A stretch of 64,000 nt of DNA, taken from contig NC_023755.2 in the NCBI RefSeq assembly GCF_000499845.2, forward strand, positions 31,025,753-31,089,752, read 5' to 3'. Positions 1-10,840 of this stretch are shown in pieces (within the stretch, counting starts at the first letter, position 1; each line of letters opens with the position of its first letter). The notes under the pieces are model-generated. The model made no database searches, was not told where the DNA came from, and saw nothing but the letters and a program-made list of their open reading frames with translations. This stretch comes from Phaseolus vulgaris. Taxonomy: Eukaryota; Streptophyta; Magnoliopsida; Fabales; Fabaceae. The translations under genes were made by a program, and so were the position numbers.

Positions 1-592
1 CATATAAGCTTGAAAATGAAAAGGAAGCAAAGATGAAACGGCAAAAATTAATAGACCGAACCAAAAACAGCAAGAACACTATGAAACTGAACTGAAAATC
101 AAAGGAAACTCGCTATGACATGAACATAAAAAGAGAAGGAAGGAAGGAGAAGAGAAAGCTCATGAAGATGGAAGGAAGGTTGGATGATCACGCCACTTAG
201 AGGATGGTGACTCCAAGATGAGTGTGCAAGCCGCCACTTGAGGTAACCTTAGAACTCTCAAGATAAGACTAGTGAGGAAGGCACAAAGCTCTCCAATGCT
301 CTCTCAAAAATTGAGTATAGTTTCTCTAATCAAAATTCAAATCTGAAATATACAAGGGCAACACCTTAATTTATAGCCTAGAGGTGCTGAAATGCAAGGC
401 AAATTAAATTCAAAATTCCCCCAAATACTAATGAAAGTGGCGCCAACTATAGTCATGAGGAAGGTGTGACCTTCTCTCTCACTTTGGCACCTCTCTATTA
501 CTCCTACACCTATCTACTAACGCACACCCCCCTAAGACTCCTAACTAAAGACCTAAAGATGCTTTAACAAAAGAGGTTTCTAATGTTTCCCT
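1..592. other. Non-coding, probable 3' UTR/LTR of a gypsy fragment
   Basis: No convincing coding region is visible. The stretch lies directly downstream, on the minus strand, of a gypsy pol C-terminal tail that stops at 593-595, so it is probably that element's 3' untranslated sequence and/or LTR. No paired LTR copy in the window allows a check. Confidence 0.3.
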
Positions 593-782
593 CTAAGCAC
601 CTTCAAACAAAGAAATTACAAAGAGAGAAAATAAACATCCATTAGCTCCTAAAGCTTTGAACATGCTCCTTGTAAGCCTTTGAGGTGGGCTTTGACCTCC
701 ATGGGCGTCCTCTATTTGAACCTCAACCTCTTCTTGCTCTTGATGATTGGCCTCCATGTCCACTTGAGCTTGATCTCCATCA
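593..782 (-). pseudogene. Ty3/gypsy polyprotein C-terminal tail (fragment)
   Basis: The minus strand is open for about 60 codons ending in TAG at 593-595. The peptide starts with an acidic, Gln/Glu-rich stretch and has a PQRLTRSMFKAL-like segment. This is the style of the extreme C-terminus of legume gypsy polyproteins after the integrase. The integrase itself is missing. Upstream on the minus strand the frame runs directly into a copia gag at about 783, so two unrelated retroelement fragments are joined here. The assignment rests on remembered similarity only. Confidence 0.45.
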
Positions 783-1463
783 TCTTGCCACCAATGCTTC
801 TTCTGATGTCGTTGATTTGGTTTTCATCTTATTCTGCTTTCTCAATTCATGACTATATAAAGCAGAACAAACAGCATCTAACGACACATTCTCCTTCCCA
901 TGAAGGAGCGTAGTCTCCAAATGTTCAAATTCATCAGGAAGAGATGATAACAACATCAAAGCCAAATCTTCATCCTCAAACTTCACATCTAAATTCAACA
1001 GGTCTACTACTAATTGATTAAACATAGTGATGTGTGCATTCATAGTAGTACCTTGTTGGTAGTCAAATCGGAACAACCTTTTCTTCATCAGGAGCTTGTT
1101 CTGTCCACTCTTCTTCAAAAACTTGTCCTCCAATGCCTTCCACAGTTTGTGTGCAAAAGTCTCGTTTTTTACAGAATACTTCTGCTCTCTGGACAGGCAG
1201 GATCAAATAGTTCTGCATGCCAACCGGTTGATGATGCTCCAGTATTTCTCCTCTACCTCTTCTGGTTTCTCTCCTTCAATAGCAATATCAAGACCCTGCT
1301 GAAAAAGAGAGTCCAAGACCTCTCCTTGCAACATGCCAAAATGTCTAGTGCCATCAAATATTTCCACTGCCAATTTCAAAGTGGACACCGGGAACCTCGA
1401 CCATGATGACGAGGAACCCGACACTCTGGATACATCCTTCACTTCTTCTTCTAGATTTGCCAT
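780..1463 (-). pseudogene. Ty1/copia gag remnant (UBN2-type), frameshifted
   Basis: Two minus-strand frames (1463-1203, then 1133-780) form one copia gag of about 220 residues. The start reads MANLEEE. Next comes an FDGT-x-HFGMLQGEVLD segment, and after a frameshift near 1134-1202 the reading continues through LWKALEDKFL to a SLPDEFEHLETTL motif typical of UBN2 gag proteins. The frame stops at 780-782, where copia sequence gives way to a gypsy tail, so zinc knuckle, protease, integrase and RT are lost. A tRNA-type primer site and an LTR lie just upstream on the minus strand, as expected for the 5' end of a copia element. Confidence 0.75.
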
Positions 1464-1527
1464 TACAAACTCAAAATATAATATTCAATATTACAAATAA
1501 TTTCAAACAACCCAAGGGCGAACCTTC

Positions 1528-1543
1528 GGCTCTTGATACCACT
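1528..1543 (-). promoter_or_regulatory. Primer-binding site of the copia fragment
   Basis: On the minus strand AGTGGTATCAAGAGCC directly follows the terminal CCAACA of the LTR at 1544. It fits the usual TGGTATCAGAGC primer site of plant copia elements, complementary to initiator Met-tRNA. The gag start lies about 65 bp further on. Confidence 0.75.
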
Positions 1544-1901
1544 TGTTGGTAAAAACGGGTAATTTTCCCACTAAAACAAAACCCTAACAGAGCTACCCGA
1601 CAAATAATATTGAATAAACATAGCGGAATAATAAAAGAGATAAAGAGGAAAAAACACATCAGAAAATTGTTAACGGAGTTCGGCCAATTTATCCTAATCT
1701 CTGAGCACAGCAAAAACATGTAACTTTTATTATTATGCGAGAAAATATTACAAATTGGGATATATAATAGTGAAGGAGGAGAGTTTAATTTATAACCGCT
1801 CAAACCTCCTTCCCAAACAATGAACCCACTGATGTGGAACTTGGGATTAAGCCAAAATCAACAAAAACCACATTAACCACTCCTCATCATATGGTATAAC
1901 A
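1544..1901 (-). repeat. 5' LTR of the truncated copia element
   Basis: The 358-bp segment starts TGTTGG and ends ATAACA on the plus strand, so on the minus strand it reads TG...CA. The primer site abuts its inner edge. It contains a CGGAGTTCGGCC-type segment often seen in plant copia LTRs. No second LTR copy is in the window, so the outer boundary is inferred from the terminal dinucleotides only. Confidence 0.6.
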
Positions 1902-3574
1902 AAGGCTAAGCTGTCTCAAACAATCAGATAGCAAAATCATCTTTCTAACAACAAGGAGGCTTGTTAAGTTTCAAATTTATTTACTACCTACAAGGATAAC
2001 GGTATGGAATCAGAGGGTTTGCTAACAAATATTCTCTCACAAACAAATATGCCCAGTTCTGGTAAGATTTGAATGTCATCATTTCATTTGAAGCCAACAT
2101 TGCAACACTACCCCTTGAATGGGAAATTTTTTGAAGCTCTTATGAGCTTTCTGCCTTTACTCTAGTAACCTGTTTTATGAACAAGTACAAGTTTGAAGAC
2201 AAGATGTTAAAAAATTTAAAAGCCGACTATGAATCGTAATTTGTTTTTCCTGTGAAAATGACTCGAGAGATAAGGATAACTATCACAGAAGTCATACAAA
2301 TTGAGGTAAAGAGATTTAACAAATTAAGTATTTGTCTACTGTGTGCCAAAGAGATAACTAATCAAAACTTTCATATGGACAAAGCCAGAATACATTCACA
2401 TTTGGAAAGAAGAAACAATAGGAATTTGGAGGATGGGTATCCTCCTTGCAAGAAAGTAGTCCACATCCAAAATTAAATAGAAGTGTGTCAGTGAAAGCAA
2501 TATTATACCAAATCAACTATAACAAGGTAAGCAAATGCAATGGAAAATCCAAACATTCAGAATAAAACAAAGACAGCAAAAAGTTTGTTTACTTATAAAA
2601 CACATTGCCAGGACACTCTTTCTTCTTTTACTCCATCCAAAACCTCTGAAACCAATGAAGAAGACAAGAAATGCTTCAGATTCCGAATACATACCCAAGT
2701 TTCACCAAAAACAACGAAAGATCTGTTCCAATTTCCAAATGTTGCTATCCAGCAATGTAAATAACAACCAGCAACATTATCGCAGATCCACCAACCAAAT
2801 CAGCATGTGTGAAATTCAACTATTAATATTTACAGGAAATAAATTATCCATCCAGAGAGGGTAGGAGAAAAATGACATACCAAGTACAAACACTCTTCAA
2901 CCTAATACCAAGCCTAACCAGTTACTACTGTAAATATCACTCGCAAGAAAATCAAATAAGTTACTACTATTTGAGTGTCCGTAACTACTAAAATCAATGC
3001 AGAGCTGACAAAAGACACTAAAACAAAAAAAGTGAAAACTCTTAATCATGTAAGAACTGACGTTCAATAAAACGGAATTCAGATAGGGTTCTAATTAAAC
3101 TACCTACAACGAGCATTTGCAAAATGAACTGTATATGATATTTCAATCACAAAAACATAGTCAAATGAAATAAATTTGAACGTCCAAGAGATATACAATA
3201 CTACTGATCCATCCGAGTGCAAACTTCGTGAAAACCTCTACTTCGTTTCTAAAACCAAGGGCCAGGGGGTAATCATTGTATTCAGCATTCAAGCTGAACA
3301 ATCATTTAAAGGCAACACTAACAATAATAAACAATAATAAACTGCACCTACTAACTCTCGTTGATAAACTGAGCAACAAGCATTTACCACACAGTCTATA
3401 CTTCTGGCAAGATGCTAAGTTGACTCATTGTCACTGAATCTTCTAAGCAGTCTGATACAGATCAAGGGAACAATTTCTTGACTTACATATTTATGCTGCT
3501 TTTCTCATCTCAAAGACAACATTACCAAGATTTTTGGTTTTACAAATATTAGACAGTGCATAGCCCACCTCCAC
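1902..3574. other. AT-rich intergenic DNA, no gene seen
   Basis: Only short ORFs without recognisable domains occur on either strand, and the base composition is that of ordinary AT-rich plant intergenic DNA. Several open stretches (2252-2476 and 2535-2864) look like chance frames. Confidence 0.5.
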
Positions 3575-4037
3575 CGACGTTCACCATTTCAATACCCTTA
3601 TTTCCCTCAAACTCAATGATGACAATTTTCTTGTATGGAAACAACAAGTTCTAGCTACCCTGCAAGGTCTTGAGTTAAGGCATTTTTTGGATGGAAATGT
3701 TGTTCCTTCTGAGTTTCTGCAAAACCAAAACAACCAGACTCTGGAAAATCCTGCATATTGTTCTTATCACAAATAAGATCAACTTCTTGTGGCATGACTT
3801 CTTGCTTCCATAGCTTCTTCTCTCTTAACCAAGATGGTGGGTCTTGATTCATCGGCTCAAATCTAGAATCGCCTCCTCACCTACTATGCCTCTCACACTC
3901 GTGCAATGGTAAAGAAGTTTTGGCTTCTCCTAAAGACCCCAAACAATGATCGCTCCATTTCTACTTACGTTAATGATATAAAGAAAATTGTTGACTATTT
4001 GGTTGTTGTTGGTTCTCTAGTTTCCACTGTTGATCAC
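3575..4037 (+). pseudogene. Ty1/copia gag fragment (UBN2-type)
   Basis: Plus-strand translation gives a copia gag. An NFLVWKQQVLATLQGLELRHFLDG segment starts near 3620. It continues through DQLLVA and LLTKMVGLDSSAQIW to a YASHTRA and a STYVNDIKKIVDYL segment, ending at VSTVDH. At least two in-frame stops (around 3767-3787) interrupt it. The homology ends near 4037, where the sequence turns into the minus-strand protease region of a different copia element. It is a dead fragment with no LTR of its own visible. Confidence 0.7.
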
Positions 4038-5553
4038 AAACTTAGATTTATCTCCAGTCATGTGTTTGGAACAGCCATGGTCAAGGTACCACATCTCCAT
4101 TTTTTCCATCAAGCTTACCTACAAAAGAGAAATTCAAGAAACAAGATTTGGTCCCCTTATGAATGTGGGTCGTTTGGCATTAACTTTATCATGAGGAAGC
4201 TCAAAATTCTTAGGAATCCATCTCATTACACCTTTAGGAACAAAATATTTCCTAATATTGGAGAATCTAACTGAGTGGCCTCTTCTCATGCAATAAAAAC
4301 ATGTAATAACCGGTTGTTTCGATTTTTCAATCGGTTGTTTTTCAGGATGTTTTGAAAAAGGTATTGGAAAATCATTTTTCTTGCTCTATGGATTAAAACC
4401 TAAACCTGTTTTTCCAAAAAACACAATTTTGAGATGTCAAGACAGTCTCAAAGTTGGATTTACCCTTTGAAAGCCTATCCACAGTTTTCACAAGATAGTG
4501 AACCTTCTTTTCAAGAGTTTCACAATTTTCACAAACAAGTGAGTCACACTTGCAAGAAGAGTTCTTGTAAAGCATTTCTAGATTTTCAAAATCAGTTTTT
4601 GAATTCTCCAACTCTTCTTCTAGTGCCTTGACTCTATTTTCAAGCCAATTATTCAACCCTTTCAATCAGTTGTTTAGGAGTGCCAATCGATTAGCTTTCT
4701 CATGTGTTTCTTTAAAAGCTTGAAGAAGTTGACTGTAATTTTCAGCATTTAAAGAAGTACAAGAACTTACACTACTTGCATCATCCTCTTCCTTCGCCAT
4801 CAAACACATATTAGCTTCTTTATCTTCACTTGATGAGGAGCTTGATGAAGAGACATCATTTTCATCCCACGCAATGTAGGCTCTTTTTTATTTTGCTTTC
4901 TTTTCCTTCTTGCTTGACTTCTTCTCTTTATTTGGGCATTCAGCCTTTATGTGCCCTTGCTCTCCACAACCATAACAAGTATAATTGTTAACATTAAATT
5001 AACTAGTTTTCTTGTTGCCATACCTTTCTTCATAGGAGTCTTTGTTTCAGTTCTTCTTCAAGAATTTTCTGAACTTTTTGGACAACAAACTAAGAGTTTC
5101 TCCTTCACTCTCATCACTTGAAGCTTGGTTGTTCTTGTGCTTGGCAGTTTTCAAGGCAATGTTTCTTACATGCTTATCTTTACTCTCTTGAATGTTGAGT
5201 CTATTCATCTCCAACTCATGCTCCCAAAGCTTCCAAACAAGGAGGCTGTACTCAAAGATGTCAAGTCCCTTGATTCTGAGATAGCCGTGATTTAGGTTGC
5301 CAAGATCTATCAAAACATTTGAGAATCTTGATGTTCAACTCTTCTTGTCAAAGACCTTTCCAAGACTCATAAGGTGATTGACAATATGAGTGAATCGCTT
5401 TTGCACATCCACAATTGATTCTCCTTTGAGCATTTTGAACACCTCATACTCTTGGATTAGAGTATGTTTCATTGCCCTCTTTACATTGTTCGTTCCTTCA
5501 TGAGTTACTTCTAGAGTATCCCATATCTCCTTAGCAGAATTTAAGGTACAGGT
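4038..5553 (-). pseudogene. Degenerate Sirevirus-like gag to protease region (outer element)
   Basis: On the minus strand this runs from mid-gag (EIWDTLEVTHEG, IVNHLMSLGK, then a WEHELEMNRLN segment) through a coiled-coil region (ALEEELENSKTDFE, CENCETLEKKV) and a damaged zinc knuckle (CFYCMRRGHS, last Cys lost). It ends at the start of the protease (WYLDHGCSKHMTGD, catalytic DSG altered to DHG). Several stops and frameshifts are present. The gag frame resumes beyond 13960 on the far side of the 8.4-kb element inserted at 5553/5554. Integrase, RT and the 3' LTR are missing after 4038. Same family as the inserted copy. Confidence 0.8.
5549..5553. repeat. Target-site duplication CAGGT (left copy)
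   Basis: CAGGT at 5549-5553 is repeated at 13961-13965 directly outside the two ends (TGTTGA... and ...CCCAACA) of the inserted copia element. This defines its exact boundaries. Confidence 0.9.
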
Positions 5554-5711
5554 TGTTGAAGATGGTTGTTGCCCCTTCAAGATGTGTGTTTGATGAAGAC
5601 TTATATGTACATTTCATGTATTTTGTGCTTTGCTTTAAGTGTATCTTAGGTAGTGTTTAGAGGTTGTTTAAGAGTGGGCTTTTTGCTGAGTAACTCACCT
5701 CATAACCACTG
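5554..5711 (+). repeat. Remnant of the 5' LTR (first 158 bp)
   Basis: The segment matches the start of the 3' LTR (12356-12513) with about two differences. It then breaks off after CCACTG straight into gag sequence. About 1.45 kb of LTR, the primer-binding site and the gag leader are therefore deleted. Confidence 0.9.
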
Positions 5712-5724
5712 AATGAGAATTTCC

Positions 5725-6800
5725 AAAATGGAATGAATTTTGCATTTTGGAAAGTTAGAATGAGAATTTTCAGGAATCTATTGATGCATTAATTTGGGAA
5801 GCTGTGGTCCATGGACCTTATGTGCCAATGCAGGTTGTCAAGGATGAAGAAGTGGTAAAGCCAAGATCTGAATGGAATGAGACCGAAAGGAGGAAGGCTT
5901 AATATGATCTTGTGGCCAAGAACATCATAACCTCTGCACTTACAATGGATGAGTTCTTCAGGATATCCCAATGCAAGTCAGCTAAGGAGATGTGGGAGAT
6001 CTTAGAAGTCACTCATGAGGGTACTGAAGATGTGAAGAGGTCAAGAAAACATTCTCTTATCCAAGAATATCAATTGTTTAGAATGCAACTCGAGGAGAGC
6101 ATTACTGATGTGCAGAAAAGGTTCACTCATATTGTGAATCACCTCACTGGTTTGGGAAAAGAGTTTGACAGAGAGGAACTCAACATAAAGATATTGAAGT
6201 GCCTCGACAGAAGCTGGCAACCAAAGGTGACTGCCATATCTGAAAGTCGTGATCTGTCAAAGCTAGGAACTGCTGCACTCTTTGGAAAACTGATGGAGCA
6301 TGAGCTAGAGCTCAAGAGACTCAAAGAGCAGGAAACAACAGAGAGAAAACCCAAAGGTCTTGCACTGAAAGCAACTGAACAAAGTGAGATCAAAGAGGAA
6401 AAAGAAGATGCTGAAGATGATGAAACAATCAGTCTTCTTACAAAAAAATTCAGCAAATTTCTGAGGAAGAAAAACAGAGATAGGAACCAGTAGAAAAGAA
6501 GGTATCCTAAACTCAATGATTCAAATTCCTCTAAATATACTTGCTTTGACTGTGGCAAAACAGGGCACATCAAAACAGATTGTCCAGACAATCAAGCAAA
6601 GGACAAATTTGCCAGCAAGAGAATTGAAAGGAACAAAGGAAGAAGAGCTTACATTTCATGGGAGGAAAATGAAGTATCTTCAACCAGCAGCTCTTCAACT
6701 GAGAATGAGGAAAGCAATCTGTGCTTCATGATGAAGGATGAGGAGTCAAGCTCGGATTCAGTAAGTAACTTTTCAGTAAGAATGCCTTCAAGGAAACACA
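5725..6800 (+). pseudogene. Sirevirus-like gag with zinc knuckle, disrupted
   Basis: Gag starts in the middle of its N-terminal domain (FAFWKVRMRIF near 5733) after the LTR deletion. A frameshift near 5774, a TAA near 5900 and a TAG at 6491-6493 interrupt it. The longest clean part is 5912-6490, with the UBN2-type core (EMWEILEVTHEGTEDVKR, QKRFTHIVNHLTGLGK, KLMEHELELKRL). After the TAG the same frame has a CX2CX4HX4C zinc knuckle (CFDCGKTGHIKTDC, about 6540-6581) for RNA binding, then a Ser/Glu-rich linker. A further frameshift lies near 6780. The family's role is capsid formation and RNA packaging. Confidence 0.85.
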
Positions 6801-7296
6801 TGATGAAGCAAATAGGCTAACTGTAATATGCAATAAGCTGCAAAAGGTAAATAATGTGCTTGCACCTAAAGTAAAAACACTTGAGGAAGAATTGCATAAG
6901 GCCAAAACAGATTTGGTAAGTCTTGAACTAACATGCTTGCATGCCTCTATTAAAACCTGTGAAAACTGCAAAAAATTGGAAAAACAAGTGGAATATTTGC
7001 TGAAAACCCTTTCCAATTTCACCAAGGGAAGAGAAAACCTTGAGTCTCTTCTTGGATCACAGAATGCTGTTTTCAATAAGAATGGTCTTGGTTATACCCC
7101 TGGAAGTGTAACCAATGTCAAAAAGCTTTCAAGTTTTTTTGTTCCAGCAAAATCAGCTTTTAACTGTGGCAAAAAGGTATCTCATGTAACTTGTTTTTAT
7201 TGCATGAAATCTGGTCATACATCTAGGTCTTGCATTGCTAGAAAGCATCTTGTGCCTAAGAATTTAACAAAATGGCTACCAAAGAGAAGGTGTTAA
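6790..7296 (+). pseudogene. Gag C-terminal coiled-coil region with second zinc knuckle
   Basis: An open frame of about 165 codons continues gag after a frameshift. It has heptad-like stretches (KVKTLEEELHKAKTDLVSLEL, KKLEKQVEYLLKTL) predicting a coiled coil around a CENC motif. A second CX2CX4HX4C knuckle (CFYCMKSGHTSRSC) lies at about 7195-7236. The frame ends with TAA at 7294-7296, and the protease follows in another frame. The same coiled-coil plus knuckle arrangement is seen, inverted, in the outer element at 4.3-4.7 kb, so it is a stable family trait rather than a chance ORF. Confidence 0.75.
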
Positions 7297-7330
7297 TCTG
7301 TGCTGGACCCTATACTGAAAAGGGTACCAT

Positions 7331-8455
7331 TTGTATCATTTTTATTCTGTTTTACAGATTGGCAGCAAGAAAAATCAGTGGTACTTGGACAGTGGCTGTT
7401 CCAAGCACATGACTGGAGATCTTACAAAATTCACTAGCTTGAAGCTCAAAGCAGAAGGACATGTGACCTATGGTGATAATAACCGAGGAAGGATTTTGGG
7501 CAGAGGCACTGTTGGAACAGGGAACTCAACAACTATTGAGAATGTGCTTTATGTAGAAGGACTCAAGCATAGCCTTCTCAGCATAAGTCAGCTTTGTGAC
7601 AAAGGATACAAGGTGAATTTTGAGTCAAATGGTTGCACAATCTCAAGTAATTCATCTAGTAAGGTACTGTTTACTGGTAAGAGAGTGAATAACATTTATT
7701 TGCTGAATATCATGGAAACTAACTCTTCAAATGAGTGTTTGCTGTCTAGAAGTGATGAGTCTTGGCTGTGGCACAGGAGGTTAGCTCACATACACACTAA
7801 TCACTTGAATAAATTGAAATCTAAAGATTTAGTTTCTGGTTTACCTAACATTAAATTTCAGGACAACAGGCTTTGTGATGCTTGTGTGAAAGGTAAACAA
7901 ATCAAATCCTCTTTCAAGTTAAAGGATACTGTTTCTACTAAAGAGCCTTTGGATGTACTGCACATGGATTTATTTGGTCCATCTAGAGTTGCTAGCTTGG
8001 CTGGAAATTTGTATGCTTTAGTTGTTGTGGATGATTACTCTAGATTTACATGGACTTTATTTCTTGCACATAAACATGATGCTTACATTGCTTTTAAGAA
8101 ATTAGCAAAGATTCTGCAAAATGAAAATGGTTGCTGCATTAAATCAATTCAAAGTGATCATGGGGGAGAGTTTCAGAATGCTAGATTTGAGAGGTTCTGT
8201 GAGAAGCATGGGATAACACATACCTTTTCAGCCCCTAGGACACACCAACAAAATGGTGTAGTTGAAAGGAAAAATAGGTCATTAGAGGAACTAGCTAGAA
8301 CCATGTTAAATGAATCTAAGCTCCCTAAGTATTTTTGGGCCGATGCAGTCTATACTGCAGCTTATGTGTTGAATAGAACCTTAATAAGACCTATTCTTAA
8401 GAAAACCCCATATGAATTGTATAAGGGCAGAAAACCTAGTGTGAGCCACCTAGGG
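7331..8455 (+). pseudogene. Copia protease and integrase (pol part 1)
   Basis: About 375 intact codons carry the retroviral-type aspartic protease (WYLDSGCSKHMTG, catalytic D-S-G present, near 7380). The integrase follows: an N-terminal HHCC zinc-binding region (WHRRLAHIH...LCDACVKGKQ), then the core with D (HMDLFGP), D (QSDHGGEF) and E (HQQNGVVERKNRS) of the DDE triad. The protease matures the polyprotein and the integrase inserts cDNA into the genome. A one-base deletion near 8450-8455 shifts the frame, giving a premature TGA at 8480-8482. The catalytic residues are all present, so the damage is recent or mild here. Confidence 0.88.
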
Positions 8456-8955
8456 TATTTGGGTGTAAATGCTTTGTATTGAATAATGGCAAAGAAAATC
8501 TTGGTAAGTTTGATGCTAAATCTGATGAAGATGTGCACATTGGTTATGCTTTGAATGGTCATGCATATAGAGTCTTCAATAAAAGATTGTTTATTGTAGA
8601 AGAATCAATGCATGTTGTTTTTGATGAAACTGATCATAGCATATCTAAAACTGTTGCTGATGACCTTGACAGTAATGAATTTAAATCTGTTTTAAATCAA
8701 AATGAATCGATTCATTTTGATACTGCTGATACACATACTATGCAAGAATCTACTGTAGCTGCAGGTTTGCCAAAAGAGTGGAAAACCCCAAGAGACCTAA
8801 CCCTTGAGAATGTCATTGGGAACATTGAGAAAGGAGTATCAACTAGGAAATCCTTGAACAACTTCTGTAAAGCAATGGCCTTTGTATCTCAAGTTGAACC
8901 CAAGAATCTAAATGAAGCTCTCAAGGACAGCAACTGGATTTTAGCTATGCAAGAA
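8456..8955 (+). pseudogene. Copia integrase C-terminal and linker region (pol part 2)
   Basis: After the frameshift near 8455 the polyprotein continues (GCKCFVLNNGKENLGKFDAKSDE, then DVHIGYALNGHAYRVFNKR). This is the GKFD/GY-type segment at the end of copia integrases. A variable acidic linker leads to the start of RT (LNEALKDSNWILAMQED). A second one-base deletion near 8955 creates the TGA at 8959-8961, and RT goes on in another frame. No other function is expected. Confidence 0.8.
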
Positions 8956-10427
8956 GATTGAATCAATTTGCTATTAATGAGGTATGGACTCTTGTTCCTA
9001 GAATACCTGAGATGAATATAATTGGGACAAAATGGGTATTTAGAAACAAGATGGATGAGCATGGAGTAATTACCAGAAACAAGGCTAAGCTAGTAGCTAA
9101 CGGGTACAATCAAGAAGAAGGTATAGACTATGATGAGACCTATGCACCAGTGGCTCGGTTAGAAGCTGTTAGATTGCTACTTGCCTTCTCCTGCATCAAA
9201 GGGTTCAAGCTATTTCAAATGGATGTGAAGAGTGCCTTCTTGAATGGTTATATAAATGAAGAGGTATTTGTTTCACAACCACCAGGTTTTGAAGACCATC
9301 AGCATCCAAAATACGTGTTCAAACTCAAAAAGGCTCTTTATGGACTCAAGCAAGCTCCTAGGCAATGGTATGAGAGGCTAAGTGATTTTCTCATCTCTCA
9401 AGGCTATGAAAGAGGCACATCAGATAAGACCTTGTTCATTAAGAAGAAAGGAGATGACACAATCCTAGTACAAGTGTATGTAGATGACATCAGTTTTGGA
9501 TCAAACAATGGAGGATTGTGTGAAGCTTTCGTGAAAGTCATGAAGAGTGAATTTGAGATGTCAATGATGGGTGAGTTGAACTATTTTCTAGGCTTGCAGG
9601 TCAAACAACTCAAGGATGGCATTTTCTTAAGTCAAGCTAAGTGTTGCAAGGATCTGTTGAAGAAATTTGAAATGGATAAGTGTAAATCAATCAGCACACC
9701 CTTCTCAACAAGCTGTCATTTGGATCATGATGAAGCTGGAATTTCTGTTGATGAAACCAAATACAGAGGACTCATAGGATCACTGTTGTATCTCACTGCC
9801 AGCAGGCCAGACATAATGTTTGCAGTGTGCATGTGTGCAAGGTTTCAATCTGCTCATAAAGAATCACACTACAATGCTGCCAAGAGGATTTTGAAGTATT
9901 TGCAAGGAACAAAAGAAGTTGGCTTGTGGTATCCAGGTAATATTTCATTAAGTTTAACTGGATATTCTGATTCAGATTTTGCAGGTTGCAAAATTGATAG
10001 GAAGAGCACAAGTGGAACCTGTCATTTGCTTGGATCAAGCTTGATCTCATGGCAATGCAAAAAGCAGGCTTGTGTAGCTCTCTCCACTGCTGAAGCAGAG
10101 TACATTGCAGCAGGGAGTTGCTGTGCTCAAACCATATGGTTAAGACAACAATTAAATGATTTTGGTATTCTACTCAACCATATACCTCTGTTGTGTGATA
10201 ATACAAGTGCAATCAACGTAACCAAAAATCCTGTCATGCATTCAAGAACCAAACACATTGAAATTAGGCATCATTTTCTAAGGGAACACATATCTAATGG
10301 AACATGTGAAATTAAGTTCATTGGTACTGATTTACAACTTGCTGATCTGTTCACAAAACCATTGGCTAAAGATAGGTTTAATTTTCTGCTAAATGAATTG
10401 GGAATTATAAATGTTAATTGTACCTAG
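8956..10427 (+). CDS. Copia reverse transcriptase and RNase H (pol part 3)
   Basis: This is an uninterrupted frame of about 490 codons. RT motifs in order: WVFRNKMDEHG, LVANGYNQEEGIDYDETYAPVARLEAVR, QMDVKSAFLNG, PPGFED, LKKALYGLKQAPRQWY and the catalytic YVDD (near 9478). A FLGLQV segment and LTASRPDIMFAV follow. RNase H has GYSDSDFAGC, the STAEAEYIA box and DNTSAI, ending in the HIEIRHHFLRE and ADLFTKPL segments typical of copia C-termini. The product would copy element RNA into cDNA. It is cut off from gag-PR-INT by a frameshift, so in this copy it is probably not translated properly although intact by itself. Confidence 0.9.
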
Positions 10428-10840
10428 CAGTGAAAAATTTAATTTGTTTATTCGCAATTGAATGTGTTTATTTTCTGCCACTGATATACATTGATGACTA
10501 GGAAAGAGAAATTCTGATCTTTGACTGATTGACTGACTTAGTAGGCATTAACCTCTGTACCTTTGACGATTTTGGTCATGGTTATGTAACCGATTTGATG
10601 GTTTGGGTGCTCAATGAAAGTTTGGATTGTGTGCATCGTTATTCCAAATATTTGGTGTAGATTTTCAAAGATTCTCTGCACAATTTCAGAGCATAAAATC
10701 TTCATGCAATCCATTTGTAACTGCCATATCAATCCATTTATCTTGCTATAAATCTGTGTGAATATCTGTTATCCATATTGGCTGCCTAGTTTCAATTCTT
10801 AATATTAGAAACAAAGAAAATTTCTAGTTCGAATTCAACC
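10428..10840 (+). other. Spacer between pol and extra ORF
   Basis: This is a non-coding AT-rich spacer of about 410 bp inside the copia element. It could hold a splice acceptor or internal promoter for the downstream ORF; none can be named from sequence alone. Confidence 0.5.

Noticed and set aside
3655..3852. 65-codon minus-strand ORF near 3.7 kb
   Set aside because: It is antisense to the copia gag fragment recognised on the plus strand.
6139..6591. 150-codon minus-strand ORF over gag
   Set aside because: It is the reverse frame of a Glu/Lys-rich gag; its Ser/Leu/Phe-rich product has no family features.
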